DNA of 64,000 bases from Isosphaeraceae bacterium (GTDB taxonomy: Bacteria > Planctomycetota > Planctomycetia > Isosphaerales > Isosphaeraceae): the NCBI GenBank assembly GCA_031291845.1, contig JARLIH010000075.1, forward strand, positions 1 through 64,000, in the 5' to 3' direction. Shown here in pieces: positions 50,732 through 59,010 of the stretch. A program made the translations under genes and the position numbers. Under the pieces are notes generated by a model. That model saw nothing but the letters and a program-made list of their open reading frames with translations. It ran no database searches and was not told where the DNA came from. Numbering within the stretch: position 1 is the stretch's first letter; each line of letters starts with the position of its first letter.

Positions 50732-51292
50732 ATGGTGGTCGACGATCTCGGACCCGAAAGGCCTGCCGCACGGCGGCGGCGGGCAACGCGCGGATTTGTC
50801 TTATGGCCGTCCGCGCTTCTGGCGGCGTGGGTCGTCTGGTGGGTCGCCTCCACCGCGACCTCGCTCCGGGCCTATTCCATTCCGACCGGATCCATGGCCC
50901 CCGCGCTCAAGCCCGGCGACCGCGTTGGCGTCATGACCCAGCCCCGGAACGGGCCCCGGCGCGGCGAAATCTGGATCTTTCGGATGCCCCCGGCGTCAAA
51001 GCTAACGGGGTCGGACGGGGCAAAACGCGTGATCGGCTTGCCCGGTGAGACCATTGAGGTGGTCGGTGGTCGCGTGCTGATCAATGGCACCCCATTGGCG
51101 GAACCGTACCTGAGCGGCTCGATGACCTACTCCATTCCGCCGGTGACCCTGGCGCCCGGCGAGTATTTCGTGCTGGGCGACAGCCGGAACAATAGCCACG
51201 ACAGCCACGTCTGGGGGCCGCTTCCCGCGAACCATCTCGTGGGTCCTGTCAAGGTTCGCTACTGGCCGATCGGGAGGGCCGGCGGCTTCTAA
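50732..51292 (+). CDS. lepB: Signal peptidase I
   Basis: 186 residues, a short single-anchor type. One N-terminal membrane segment (about 22-40, FVLWPSALLAAWVVWWVAS). S54 is the catalytic Ser in SIPTGSMAPALKPGD and K98 the catalytic Lys in GAKRVIGLPGETIEV. Box E is YFVLGDSRNNSHDSHVWGPL. It removes signal peptides of Sec and Tat substrates at the outer face of the cytoplasmic membrane. The helicase gene begins 10 bases after its stop, and thiSG ends 31 bases before its start. Confidence 0.95.
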   Translation: MVVDDLGPERPAARRRRATRGFVLWPSALLAAWVVWWVASTATSLRAYSIPTGSMAPALKPGDRVGVMTQPRNGPRRGEIWIFRMPPASKLTGSDGAKRVIGLPGETIEVVGGRVLINGTPLAEPYLSGSMTYSIPPVTLAPGEYFVLGDSRNNSHDSHVWGPLPANHLVGPVKVRYWPIGRAGGF

Positions 51293-51302
51293 CCGCACGC
51301 TC

Positions 51303-53288
51303 ATGACGAAGCTTGATCCGGCGGCAATCCTGGGACCGGACGGAGCGGTCGCTCGCCGCTTGCCCAGCTACGAGTCGCGACCCCAGCAGCTCGAGATGGC
51401 CGATGCGGTCGCGCGCGCGATCGAGGGCGGTTCGCACTTAATGGTAGAGGCCGGTACGGGCGTCGGCAAAAGCTTCGCCTACCTCGTCCCTGCCATCCAG
51501 GCCGCGACCCAAACCGGGAAGAAGGTCGTCGTCTCGACGCACACGATCAGCCTCCAGGAACAACTGCTCCGGAAGGACATCCCGTTCCTCCGCTCGGTGA
51601 TGCCCGACGAGTTTTCCGCGGTTCTGGTCAAGGGGCGGTCCAACTACATCAGCCTGCGCAGGCTGGAGGTCGCCGTTGCGAGGGCCGGGGCGACGTTCCA
51701 ACGGTCCGAGGAGTTCGACCAGCTCGCCGCAATCCGACTCTGGGCCGGCGGCACCCGCGACGGCAGCCGCTCGGACCTCGACTTCCGGCCGTTGCCGAGC
51801 GTCTGGGACGCGGTCGTGAGCGAGGATGGCAACTGCCTCGGCCGCAAGTGCAAGAGCCACAATAGTTGCCACTACTTCAAGGCGCGCCGGCGCATGTGGT
51901 CGGCAAACCTCCTGATCGTGAACCACGCCCTCTTCATGACGGACCTCGCGCTCCGGTCGGCCGGCGCCAGCCTATTGCCCGACTACGGGGTCGCCATCTT
52001 TGACGAAGCTCACACCCTCGAGGCCGTTGCGGGCGAGCACCTGGGCCTGCGCGTTGCGAGCAGCCAGGTCGATTACTTGCTTTCCCGGCTCTACAACGAC
52101 CGCACCGAAAAGGGCTTGCTGCTGTTTCATCAACTGCATGAGTCAATGCATCACGTCCAGGCAGCCAGGCATGTCGCGCGTGATTTCTTCGACGGCGTGC
52201 GGCGCTGGCTCGAGCGAGAAGGACCCGCGAACGGCCGGCTGCGCAAGCCCGCGGCGTGGCCCGACACGTTGTGTGAAGCCCTTCTGAAGCTTGGTACGAC
52301 CATCAGCCGCGAGTCGGAGCGTATCGAAGAAGAGGAACACCGGGTCGAGCTGAGCGGAGCGCAGGGCCGTTGTGACGCGCTCGCCTCCGAGCTCGCGGCA
52401 TGGCAAAAGCAGAGTGCGCCCGAGAGCGTGTACTGGGTTGAGTTGAGCGAAGGGGCTCGTCCGCGGATCACCCTCGCTTCCGCCCCGCTCGATGCGGGCC
52501 CGACGTTGCGGAAAACGCTGTTCGACCGCGTCCCCACCTGCGTGCTGACGTCGGCCACCCTCGGCGTCGGGTCGCCGCCACGGTTCGACTTCTCGAAGAC
52601 CCGGCTCGGCCTCACTGCGTGCGAGACCCTCCAACTCGGTAGCCCTTTCGACTATCCGAAGCAGGTCACGATCCACCTCCCCCGAGACCTTCCCGACCCG
52701 TCCGAGCAACCCGACCAATTTGAGCGGAAGGCGATCGAGGCCATCACGCACTACCTCGACAAGACCCACGGCAAGGCCTTCGTTCTCTTCACGTCGTATC
52801 GGATGATGCAGGCAGCGGTGCGCAGCCTGACCCCGTGGTTCGCGAAGCGCAATATCGCTCTGTTCGCGCAGAGCGAGGGAATGCCCCGGTCGAAGATGGT
52901 CGAGGCGTTCAAGGCCGATGTCAACAGCGTCATCTTCGGGGCCGACAGCTTCTGGCAGGGAGTGGACGTGCCGGGCGAGGCGTTGTCGAACGTGATCATC
53001 GTCCGGCTCCCGTTCAGCGTGCCGAGCCATCCGCTGCTCGAAGCGCGGCTCGAAGACATCCGGCGCCGGGGGGGAAGCCCGTTCGTCGAATACCAGGTTC
53101 CCGAGGCCGTGATTCGCCTCAAGCAGGGCTTTGGACGTCTGATCCGGACCAAAACCGATCGCGGGATCGTGGCGATCCTCGACCCGCGCATCTTGACGAA
53201 ACCCTACGGGAGGACGTTTCTGACCTCCCTGCCGGAATGCCCCCGTGTGTTCGATCGTCTCAACGAGGTCCCGGAGCCACCCTTTTAG
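51303..53288 (+). CDS. dinG: DinG-family ATP-dependent DNA helicase with Fe-S cluster
   Basis: 661 residues, SF2 XPD/DinG group. Walker A AGTGVGKS (50-57), VVVSTHTISLQEQLL (motif Ia), Fe-S cysteines around DGNCLGRKCKSHNSCHYFKA, DEAH box in VAIFDEAHTLEAVAGEH, motif III VLTSATLG, and C-terminal motifs SFWQGVDVPGEAL and QGFGRLIRTKTDRG. The family unwinds DNA 5' to 3', resolving R-loops and damage intermediates. Length and the cluster support true DinG rather than the YoaA-only form. The start overlaps nothing; lepB is 10 bases upstream. A 261-base gap with no clear gene follows before hisF. Confidence 0.92.
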   Translation: MTKLDPAAILGPDGAVARRLPSYESRPQQLEMADAVARAIEGGSHLMVEAGTGVGKSFAYLVPAIQAATQTGKKVVVSTHTISLQEQLLRKDIPFLRSVMPDEFSAVLVKGRSNYISLRRLEVAVARAGATFQRSEEFDQLAAIRLWAGGTRDGSRSDLDFRPLPSVWDAVVSEDGNCLGRKCKSHNSCHYFKARRRMWSANLLIVNHALFMTDLALRSAGASLLPDYGVAIFDEAHTLEAVAGEHLGLRVASSQVDYLLSRLYNDRTEKGLLLFHQLHESMHHVQAARHVARDFFDGVRRWLEREGPANGRLRKPAAWPDTLCEALLKLGTTISRESERIEEEEHRVELSGAQGRCDALASELAAWQKQSAPESVYWVELSEGARPRITLASAPLDAGPTLRKTLFDRVPTCVLTSATLGVGSPPRFDFSKTRLGLTACETLQLGSPFDYPKQVTIHLPRDLPDPSEQPDQFERKAIEAITHYLDKTHGKAFVLFTSYRMMQAAVRSLTPWFAKRNIALFAQSEGMPRSKMVEAFKADVNSVIFGADSFWQGVDVPGEALSNVIIVRLPFSVPSHPLLEARLEDIRRRGGSPFVEYQVPEAVIRLKQGFGRLIRTKTDRGIVAILDPRILTKPYGRTFLTSLPECPRVFDRLNEVPEPPF

Positions 53289-53549
53289 AACGGTTTTCGC
53301 GCGCTCTCGGCCAGCGGCGGTCGGCGATAAAAACTAAGGGGGAGGGAACGACCACTCTGCGGCGTTGAGCGATCCGAGGGACGGCCGAACGGCAGTCGCC
53401 GCCAACTTTCGTTTCCTGACCGTCCGGCCGGTGCTCCGCACCCCTTGGATCGGCCTCTTTTGTGTTATAGAATGGCGCTTCAGTCATTTTTCTTGAGCAC
53501 GGGATCGCCTCTTGCTCTCGCCGCCTCCGAAAAGCGCGCAGGACCACGC

Positions 53550-54353
53550 ATGCTGGCCAAGCGGATCATTCCCTGCCTCGACGTGAACGAAGGCCGCGTC
53601 GTGAAAGGGACGAACTTCGTCAACCTCCGCGACGCCGGGGACCCGGTCGAGGTCGCCGCTCGGTATGAGGACGAGGGGGCGGACGAGTTGGTCTTCCTCG
53701 ATATCACGGCGAGCCATCAGGGTCGTGAAATCATCTGGGACGTCGTCAGGCGCACGGCCGAGGTCTGTTTCATGCCGGTGACAGTGGGCGGCGGCGTCCG
53801 AACCCTTGACGACATCAGGGCCTTGCTCAACGCCGGGGCCGACAAGGTGTCGATCAATTCCGCCGCCGTAAAGGATCCCGAACTTGTCCACCGTGCCGCG
53901 CGGCGGTTCGGCAGCCAGTGCATCGTGGTCAACATCGACCCCAAGCGCGTTTTGCGGGATGGCCGAGAGGTCTGGCAAGTGCACATCAACGGCGGGCGGA
54001 TTCCGACGGGTTGGGAGGCGGTCGCCTGGGCACGCGAGGTCGAACGTCTCGGGGCCGGCGAAATCGTCCTGACGAGCATGGATGCGGATGGGACGAAAAA
54101 TGGTTACGATCTACCCGTGACGCGGGCGGTCGCCGATGCGGTCGAGATCCCGGTGGTCGCCTCGGGCGGCGCTGGGAGCCCCGAGCACCTTCGGGCCGCA
54201 CTTGTCGAAGGGGGCGCGAGCGCCGCCCTGGCCGCGAGCATCTTTCACTACCGCGAGTACACGATCGCGGACACCAAGGCGTACCTCACCCGCCACGGCG
54301 TCTCGGTTCGGCTCGTCAGTCCTGCTCACACGATGGTGAGTTCTTCCGGTTAG
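53550..54353 (+). CDS. hisF: Imidazole glycerol phosphate synthase subunit HisF
   Basis: 267 residues from ATG 53550, giving the canonical [20 protein letters not shown] start with catalytic D11. TIM-barrel phosphate loops: [48 protein letters not shown] with the second catalytic Asp, and [14 protein letters not shown]. HisF uses ammonia from HisH to cyclise PRFAR into IGP and AICAR in histidine synthesis. No other his gene is adjacent; pilT follows after 77 bases. The longer in-frame start at 53445 was rejected. Confidence 0.96.
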   Translation: MLAKRIIPCLDVNEGRVVKGTNFVNLRDAGDPVEVAARYEDEGADELVFLDITASHQGREIIWDVVRRTAEVCFMPVTVGGGVRTLDDIRALLNAGADKVSINSAAVKDPELVHRAARRFGSQCIVVNIDPKRVLRDGREVWQVHINGGRIPTGWEAVAWAREVERLGAGEIVLTSMDADGTKNGYDLPVTRAVADAVEIPVVASGGAGSPEHLRAALVEGGASAALAASIFHYREYTIADTKAYLTRHGVSVRLVSPAHTMVSSSG

Positions 54354-54430
54354 CGCTCCCGCACACATCCCTTTCAAGATTCCCGGCCTTCGGCTTGCCG
54401 CCCGCGGCCCGATTCCAGGAGCCTGAGCCC

Positions 54431-55588
54431 ATGGCGACCGTCACCGAGAAGCCCGTCGACACGTCCGCGAACGAACCGGAGGCGAACAAGCTCTTCCGGA
54501 TGGTCATGAAGTTCAAGGGGTCGGACCTTCACCTGAAGGTGGGGCTCCCCCCTGCGATGCGCCTCGCGGGCGTGTTGCGGACGATGCAGATGCCGACGCT
54601 CACGATGCACGATATGGAGCGGCTGATGTTCCCGCTCCTGAGCGCACGCCAGAAAACCATTCTCGAGGAAACCGGCGGCGCTGACTTCGCGCACATCATC
54701 TTCGACCCCGACGGTCAGGAGACCCGGTTCCGCGTCAACCTGTTCCGCCAGCGCGGCAAGCTCAGCCTGGTGGCCCGCCGCATCAACACGTCGATCCCGA
54801 ACTTCGAGAACCTCGGGCTGCCGCCGATCCTCGGCGAGATCACGAAGGCCGACCAGGGCATTATCATTCTGGCCGGCGTCACCGGGTCGGGCAAATCGAC
54901 GACGATCGCCTCGATGCTCCAGTTCGTCAACAACAACGAGCGTTGCCATATCGTCACGATCGAGGACCCGATCGAGTTCACCTTCGTCGACGACAAGTGC
55001 ATCATCAACCAGCGGGAAGTGGGCATCGACGTCATCGACTGGGACACGGCCCTCAAGCACGCGGTACGGCAAGACCCGGACATCATCCTGGTGGGCGAAA
55101 TGCGTGACCGTGACACGTTCAGCGCGGCCCTGCATGCCGCCGAGACGGGGCACCTCGTCTTCGGGACCATTCACGCGTCCAGCGCGCCGTCCACCATCAG
55201 CCGCATCCTGGACCTGTTCCCGCAGGACATGCACCCCGCGATGCGCCAGAACCTGGCGTTCAACCTGAAGGCGGTCATCGCGCAGAAGCTGCTGCCGACC
55301 ACGAAAGAGTGGGCCCAAAACACCGGTCAGACGCGCGTTCCGACCTGCGAGATCATGCGAATGAATCCGACTGTCCGCAAGCTGATCCTCACGGAAGAGG
55401 ACGTCAAGCTCGCCGACGCGATCCGGATCGGCAAGGAAGAAGGGATGCAAGATTTCACGGAGAGCCTGCGGCAGCTCTGCGTCGCCGAGAAAATCGAACG
55501 CTCCACCGCGTTTGAGGTCGCGCCGAACGTCGAGCAGTTGAAAATGGCGCTCAAAGGGATTACGGTCGCACAACCTGGTATTCTATAA
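54431..55588 (+). CDS. pilT: Type IV pilus retraction-type ATPase PilT
   Basis: 385 residues from ATG 54431. N-terminal PAS-like domain FKGSDLHLKVGLPPAMRLAG, then the RecA-like core: Walker A GVTGSGKS (149-156), Asp box HIVTIEDPIEFTFVDDKC, Walker B ILVGEMRDRDTFSAALHAAE, His box GHLVFGTIHASSAPSTISRI. The C-terminus has VPTCEIMRMNPTVRKLILTE. PilT hexamers depolymerise pili and power twitching. Pairing with a PilB/GspE-like ATPase 153 bases downstream indicates a T4P or T2SS-like assembly, but no pilin, PilC or PilQ gene is in the window. Confidence 0.93.
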   Translation: MATVTEKPVDTSANEPEANKLFRMVMKFKGSDLHLKVGLPPAMRLAGVLRTMQMPTLTMHDMERLMFPLLSARQKTILEETGGADFAHIIFDPDGQETRFRVNLFRQRGKLSLVARRINTSIPNFENLGLPPILGEITKADQGIIILAGVTGSGKSTTIASMLQFVNNNERCHIVTIEDPIEFTFVDDKCIINQREVGIDVIDWDTALKHAVRQDPDIILVGEMRDRDTFSAALHAAETGHLVFGTIHASSAPSTISRILDLFPQDMHPAMRQNLAFNLKAVIAQKLLPTTKEWAQNTGQTRVPTCEIMRMNPTVRKLILTEEDVKLADAIRIGKEEGMQDFTESLRQLCVAEKIERSTAFEVAPNVEQLKMALKGITVAQPGIL

Positions 55589-55741
55589 GCTCTACCCGCA
55601 ACCTGGAATGGGGGCCGTTCGCCCGAACCCGTCGGGATGGCCCTCTCTCCGCCGGTGCCGGGCGTCCTGCCTCGAGCCAGGGTGCCGGCCCGTCTTCGGT
55701 CCTGCAACGTGCCGCCTCATCCGTGTGGAGAAAGGGAAGCG

Positions 55742-57490
55742 ATGAATCGTCCGCGCCTCGCCCTCGGGACGTTTGCCCTGTTGACCCTCGGCGTTGCCGC
55801 CGGGGCCGACGCCGCCGAGCTCGCCGGCGTCTTGCTCGCGCAGATCCCGAACATGACACGCGGACCTGGGCTCTACGTCAACCTCTTCAAGTTCGTCCCC
55901 GTCGTGCTGATCTTTCTGATGTGGGCCTGGACGACCTACTGGGTCGACGACGACGCCAAGGAACTGAACAACGTCAAGTTCGAGCTCTGGAACAGCGCGA
56001 TCTTTTTCTCCGGCTTGCTGGGACTGCTCCTGGTCTGGGCCATCCCCAAGTACCCGATCGGCCTGGCCATGCTGTTGCTGCTCTACTTCGTGCCATTATT
56101 TATTTATATCTATGTCCGAAATGGTATGGTACCCGACGACGCCAAGGTTTTGACGCCCTATCATCTCGGTGAGGTGACCAACGGATTGCTCGTGAAGATG
56201 GGCATGAAGGCGATCTTCAACCGCGGCGAGAGCTCCGTCGACCGCACCGGTCCTCCGATCGTATTCGTGGGCAAGAGCCAGGGGGCATCCAAGGAAGACC
56301 CGACACGCGTTCGTCAGGCCGAGGAGTCGCGCTCGTACATGTCGGCCAAGGAGCTGGTGTACGACGCCGTCCTGCGCAGGGCGACAGACATCCACCTCGA
56401 ACCGACGCCCGACCAGCTCTCGATCCGCTACCGCATCGACGGCATCCTGCATGCCGCCGAGCCGTTCGACCGGCCGACCGGTGACGCGGTCTTGAACGTT
56501 TTCAAGGTGCTCGCCGCCCTCGACATCTCGGAGAAACGGAAGCCCCAGGACGGGTCTTTCGGCGCCAAGCTCGAAGGGCGCGACCTGGAGTTCCGCGTTG
56601 CGACCTCGGGTTCGAAGTCGGGCGAGAAGATGGTCATGCGTATTCTGGACAACGCCTCGGGCGTCCAGCGGCTCGACGATTCCGGCCTCCGGCCGAAGCT
56701 CGTGACCGAGATCCGCGGCCTGGTCACCCAGCCACACGGAATGTTCCTGTGCTGCGGGCCGACCGGTTCGGGAAAGACGACCACGCTCTACGCCTGTTTG
56801 CGTGAGATCGACCGCTTTCAGAAAAACATCATCACGGTCGAAGACCCGATCGAGTACCACCTCGACAACATCACGCAGATGGAGATCAACCAGAAGAGCG
56901 GCCAGACCTTCTCGGGCAGCCTGCGGTCGATCCTGCGGCAGGACCCGGACGTCATCATGATCGGTGAGATCCGAGACCAGGAAACCGCGACGATCGCTTG
57001 CCAGGCGGCGACGACCGGACACATGGTCTTCTCCACAGTGCACGCCAACGACACCGTCACCGCGCTTTTCCGCCTGCTCGACCTCGGTGTCGAGCCGTTC
57101 ATGATCGCCTCGGCGCTGACCGCCGTGCTGGGCCAGCGGCTGGTGCGCGTGCTGTGCGAGAACTGCAAAGAGCCGTACAAGCCGAAGCCCGAATTCTTGA
57201 AGAAGGCGAACCTGCCGATCGACAAGGTGGACGTGTTCTACCGCAAGCCGACCGAGCCGCAGGAAGTGTGCCCGCAGTGCGGTGGAACGGGCTACCTGGG
57301 ACGGATCGGGATTTTCGAGTTGCTGATCATCACGGAACCGATGCGCGACATGATTCGCGAGAACCCGTCGATCAACGCCATCAAGGCCGAAGCGAGGAAG
57401 AACGGGATGATCTACCTGCAGGAGGACGGCCTACGCCAGGTCATCCAGGGCAAGACGTCGATCGACGAGCTGCTCCGCGTCGTCAAGTGA
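55742..57490 (+). CDS. PilB/GspE-type secretion ATPase with membrane-spanning N-terminus
   Basis: 582 residues from ATG 55742, with AAGGGAAG upstream. Instead of the cytosolic N1 domain of PilB/GspE, it begins with a signal-peptide-like segment (9-25) and three predicted membrane segments (about 49-66, 83-100, 106-125). The ATPase core follows: RRATDIHLEPTPDQLSIRYR, Walker A GPTGSGKT (339-346), Asp box ITVEDPIEYHLDN, Walker B VIMIGEIRDQETATIA, His box GHMVFSTVHANDTVTALFRL and a zinc tetracysteine (C472, C475, C510, C513). These ATPases drive pseudopilus extension. Anchoring the motor directly in the membrane would be unusual. Confidence 0.9.
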   Translation: MNRPRLALGTFALLTLGVAAGADAAELAGVLLAQIPNMTRGPGLYVNLFKFVPVVLIFLMWAWTTYWVDDDAKELNNVKFELWNSAIFFSGLLGLLLVWAIPKYPIGLAMLLLLYFVPLFIYIYVRNGMVPDDAKVLTPYHLGEVTNGLLVKMGMKAIFNRGESSVDRTGPPIVFVGKSQGASKEDPTRVRQAEESRSYMSAKELVYDAVLRRATDIHLEPTPDQLSIRYRIDGILHAAEPFDRPTGDAVLNVFKVLAALDISEKRKPQDGSFGAKLEGRDLEFRVATSGSKSGEKMVMRILDNASGVQRLDDSGLRPKLVTEIRGLVTQPHGMFLCCGPTGSGKTTTLYACLREIDRFQKNIITVEDPIEYHLDNITQMEINQKSGQTFSGSLRSILRQDPDVIMIGEIRDQETATIACQAATTGHMVFSTVHANDTVTALFRLLDLGVEPFMIASALTAVLGQRLVRVLCENCKEPYKPKPEFLKKANLPIDKVDVFYRKPTEPQEVCPQCGGTGYLGRIGIFELLIITEPMRDMIRENPSINAIKAEARKNGMIYLQEDGLRQVIQGKTSIDELLRVVK

Positions 57491-57544
57491 CGCGTCCAGC
57501 AATTCATTCGAGAAAACACGAACGCGCGAGCGGAGGAGTTTGGT

Positions 57545-58339
57545 ATGCCCGGCTGGGTCTTCGACGCCATCCTGTGTGCCTTTATCCTGCTCATGACCTA
57601 CGTCATGGCGAGCGAGGGCCTGTGGGGCGCTGCGCTCATGTTCTTTAACGTCGTTTTCGCGGGCATCATCGCGATGAACTTCTACGAGCCAGTCGCAGGG
57701 CTCATTGATAAGGCGGGGATCAATTGGGGGATGTCGGACGCCCTGTCGCTCCTGATTCTCTTTTGCGTTGCGGTCCTGCTACTGCGGTTGAGTACCGAGA
57801 ACCTCGCACCCGGAATGGTCCGCTTCCCGGTGCCGGTCTATCACGTTGGCCGTTTCCTGTTCGCGGCCGCGACGAGCGTCGTGATGTTCGCTTTCCTTCT
57901 CGTGGCGTTCGAGACGGCCCCGATCCATAAGAAGGCGTTCGGCTCGGTCGATTACAAGGCAGCGCCGCCGTTCGGCTGGGGTTTCGACCACGGGTGGCTG
58001 GCGTTCTTTCAATACACGACGGGTCTGTTTTCGACCCCCTCGGGCGCGTCGGATCCGTTCGGCGAATACGGGAACGCGAAGATCTTCGACCCGAAGGGGC
58101 GCTGGCTCCTCGATCACCAGGAAGCGCGGCCGTACGGCGACGAAAAGGTGCTCGGCGAGGAGGGGGGAGCAACCGGCGGCGAGGGGGCGGCGGGTGCGCC
58201 CGGTGCAGGGGGCGCGGGAGCCGTGCCGGTGGCTCCCGGCGGACCGACTCCTCCGGGAGCCATGCCCGCCGGGCCCCGACCGCCAGGTGCGATGCCGCCA
58301 GGGGCTATGCCGCCGGGTGCACCGCCACCGGCGCGATGA
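57545..58339 (+). CDS. CvpA-like membrane protein with Gly/Pro-rich tail
   Basis: 264 residues. Four hydrophobic segments: FDAILCAFILLMTYVMAS (about 6-23), GAALMFFNVVFAGIIAMNF (28-46), LSLLILFCVAVLLLRL (67-82) and HVGRFLFAAATSVVMFAFLL (100-119), an arrangement like CvpA. It then has a soluble segment (FDHGWLAFFQYTTGLFSTPS) and a low-complexity PPGAMPPGAMPPG tail. CvpA family members affect envelope functions and colicin V export in E. coli. It starts 54 bases after the ATPase and may belong to the same unit. The specific role is unknown. Confidence 0.75.
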   Translation: MPGWVFDAILCAFILLMTYVMASEGLWGAALMFFNVVFAGIIAMNFYEPVAGLIDKAGINWGMSDALSLLILFCVAVLLLRLSTENLAPGMVRFPVPVYHVGRFLFAAATSVVMFAFLLVAFETAPIHKKAFGSVDYKAAPPFGWGFDHGWLAFFQYTTGLFSTPSGASDPFGEYGNAKIFDPKGRWLLDHQEARPYGDEKVLGEEGGATGGEGAAGAPGAGGAGAVPVAPGGPTPPGAMPAGPRPPGAMPPGAMPPGAPPPAR

Positions 58340-58347
58340 CGGTCCGA

Positions 58348-58893
58348 TCATGGCGCTGCGGGAGCCGCCGTATTCGAATCGATCGTGCGGAGTTCCAGCA
58401 GCTCAAACTGCGGTTTGGAGACGGTCCCGATCGTTTGCTGCTGGACGCGGTAGAGCGCGACCTGGTTCGTGGTTGTCTCGAACACGAAAAGCGGCGCCCA
58501 GCCGTCGCTGTACATGCCGAGCGAACCCGTCGTCATGAGGAAGTGAGGGCGCTGACCGGCGTCCAGGTCGAGCTTGAAATCCGTGACGAGGTCGCGTTCG
58601 ACGAACGTGCCGAGGTACTTCGGGGCAGCGCCCGTCGGCCGATAGGACGGGACTGTCGCCACGAGACGTCCCCCCTTGTAGTCCAGGTAGTAAAGCGCGT
58701 CTTGGGGGATCTGGACTTTCAGGCCATCGTTAAAGCGCACCAGGACCGGTCCACTCGTGAGGACGGACTCACCCGACCGGTCACCCCCTTGGGCATGGAG
58801 CGCGTGCGGCCGCACCGAGGCGAGCCCCCAACCAATGGCCACGCCGGCCGCCAGCACGGCGGCTGCAGTCAGACGGGAACGGACGAGTGTCAT
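58348..58893 (-). CDS. Hypothetical secreted protein
   Basis: 181 residues. Signal anchor or signal peptide at residues 9-24 (TAAAVLAAGVAIGWGL) followed by SVRPHALHAQ. The remainder is beta-rich (VLVRFNDGLKVQIPQDALYY, GRLVATVPSYRPTGAAP, APLFVFETTTNQVALYRVQQ). There are no cysteines and no known motif. It converges on the CvpA-like gene with an 8-base gap. Homologues that I half-recognise from planctomycetes are also annotated only as hypothetical. It is probably periplasmic. Confidence 0.7.
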   Translation of the reverse strand: MTLVRSRLTAAAVLAAGVAIGWGLASVRPHALHAQGGDRSGESVLTSGPVLVRFNDGLKVQIPQDALYYLDYKGGRLVATVPSYRPTGAAPKYLGTFVERDLVTDFKLDLDAGQRPHFLMTTGSLGMYSDGWAPLFVFETTTNQVALYRVQQQTIGTVSKPQFELLELRTIDSNTAAPAAP

Positions 58894-59010
58894 GATCGCG
58901 ACTCCCTTCGCGAGGTCGGTAGCGGGACCGGAAGCAACCCGCGCGCCCGCATTGTGCGCGTGACCGCTCGTAACGTCCAGAGCGATCGACCTGGCCGGAA
59001 CGGCCTGGTC

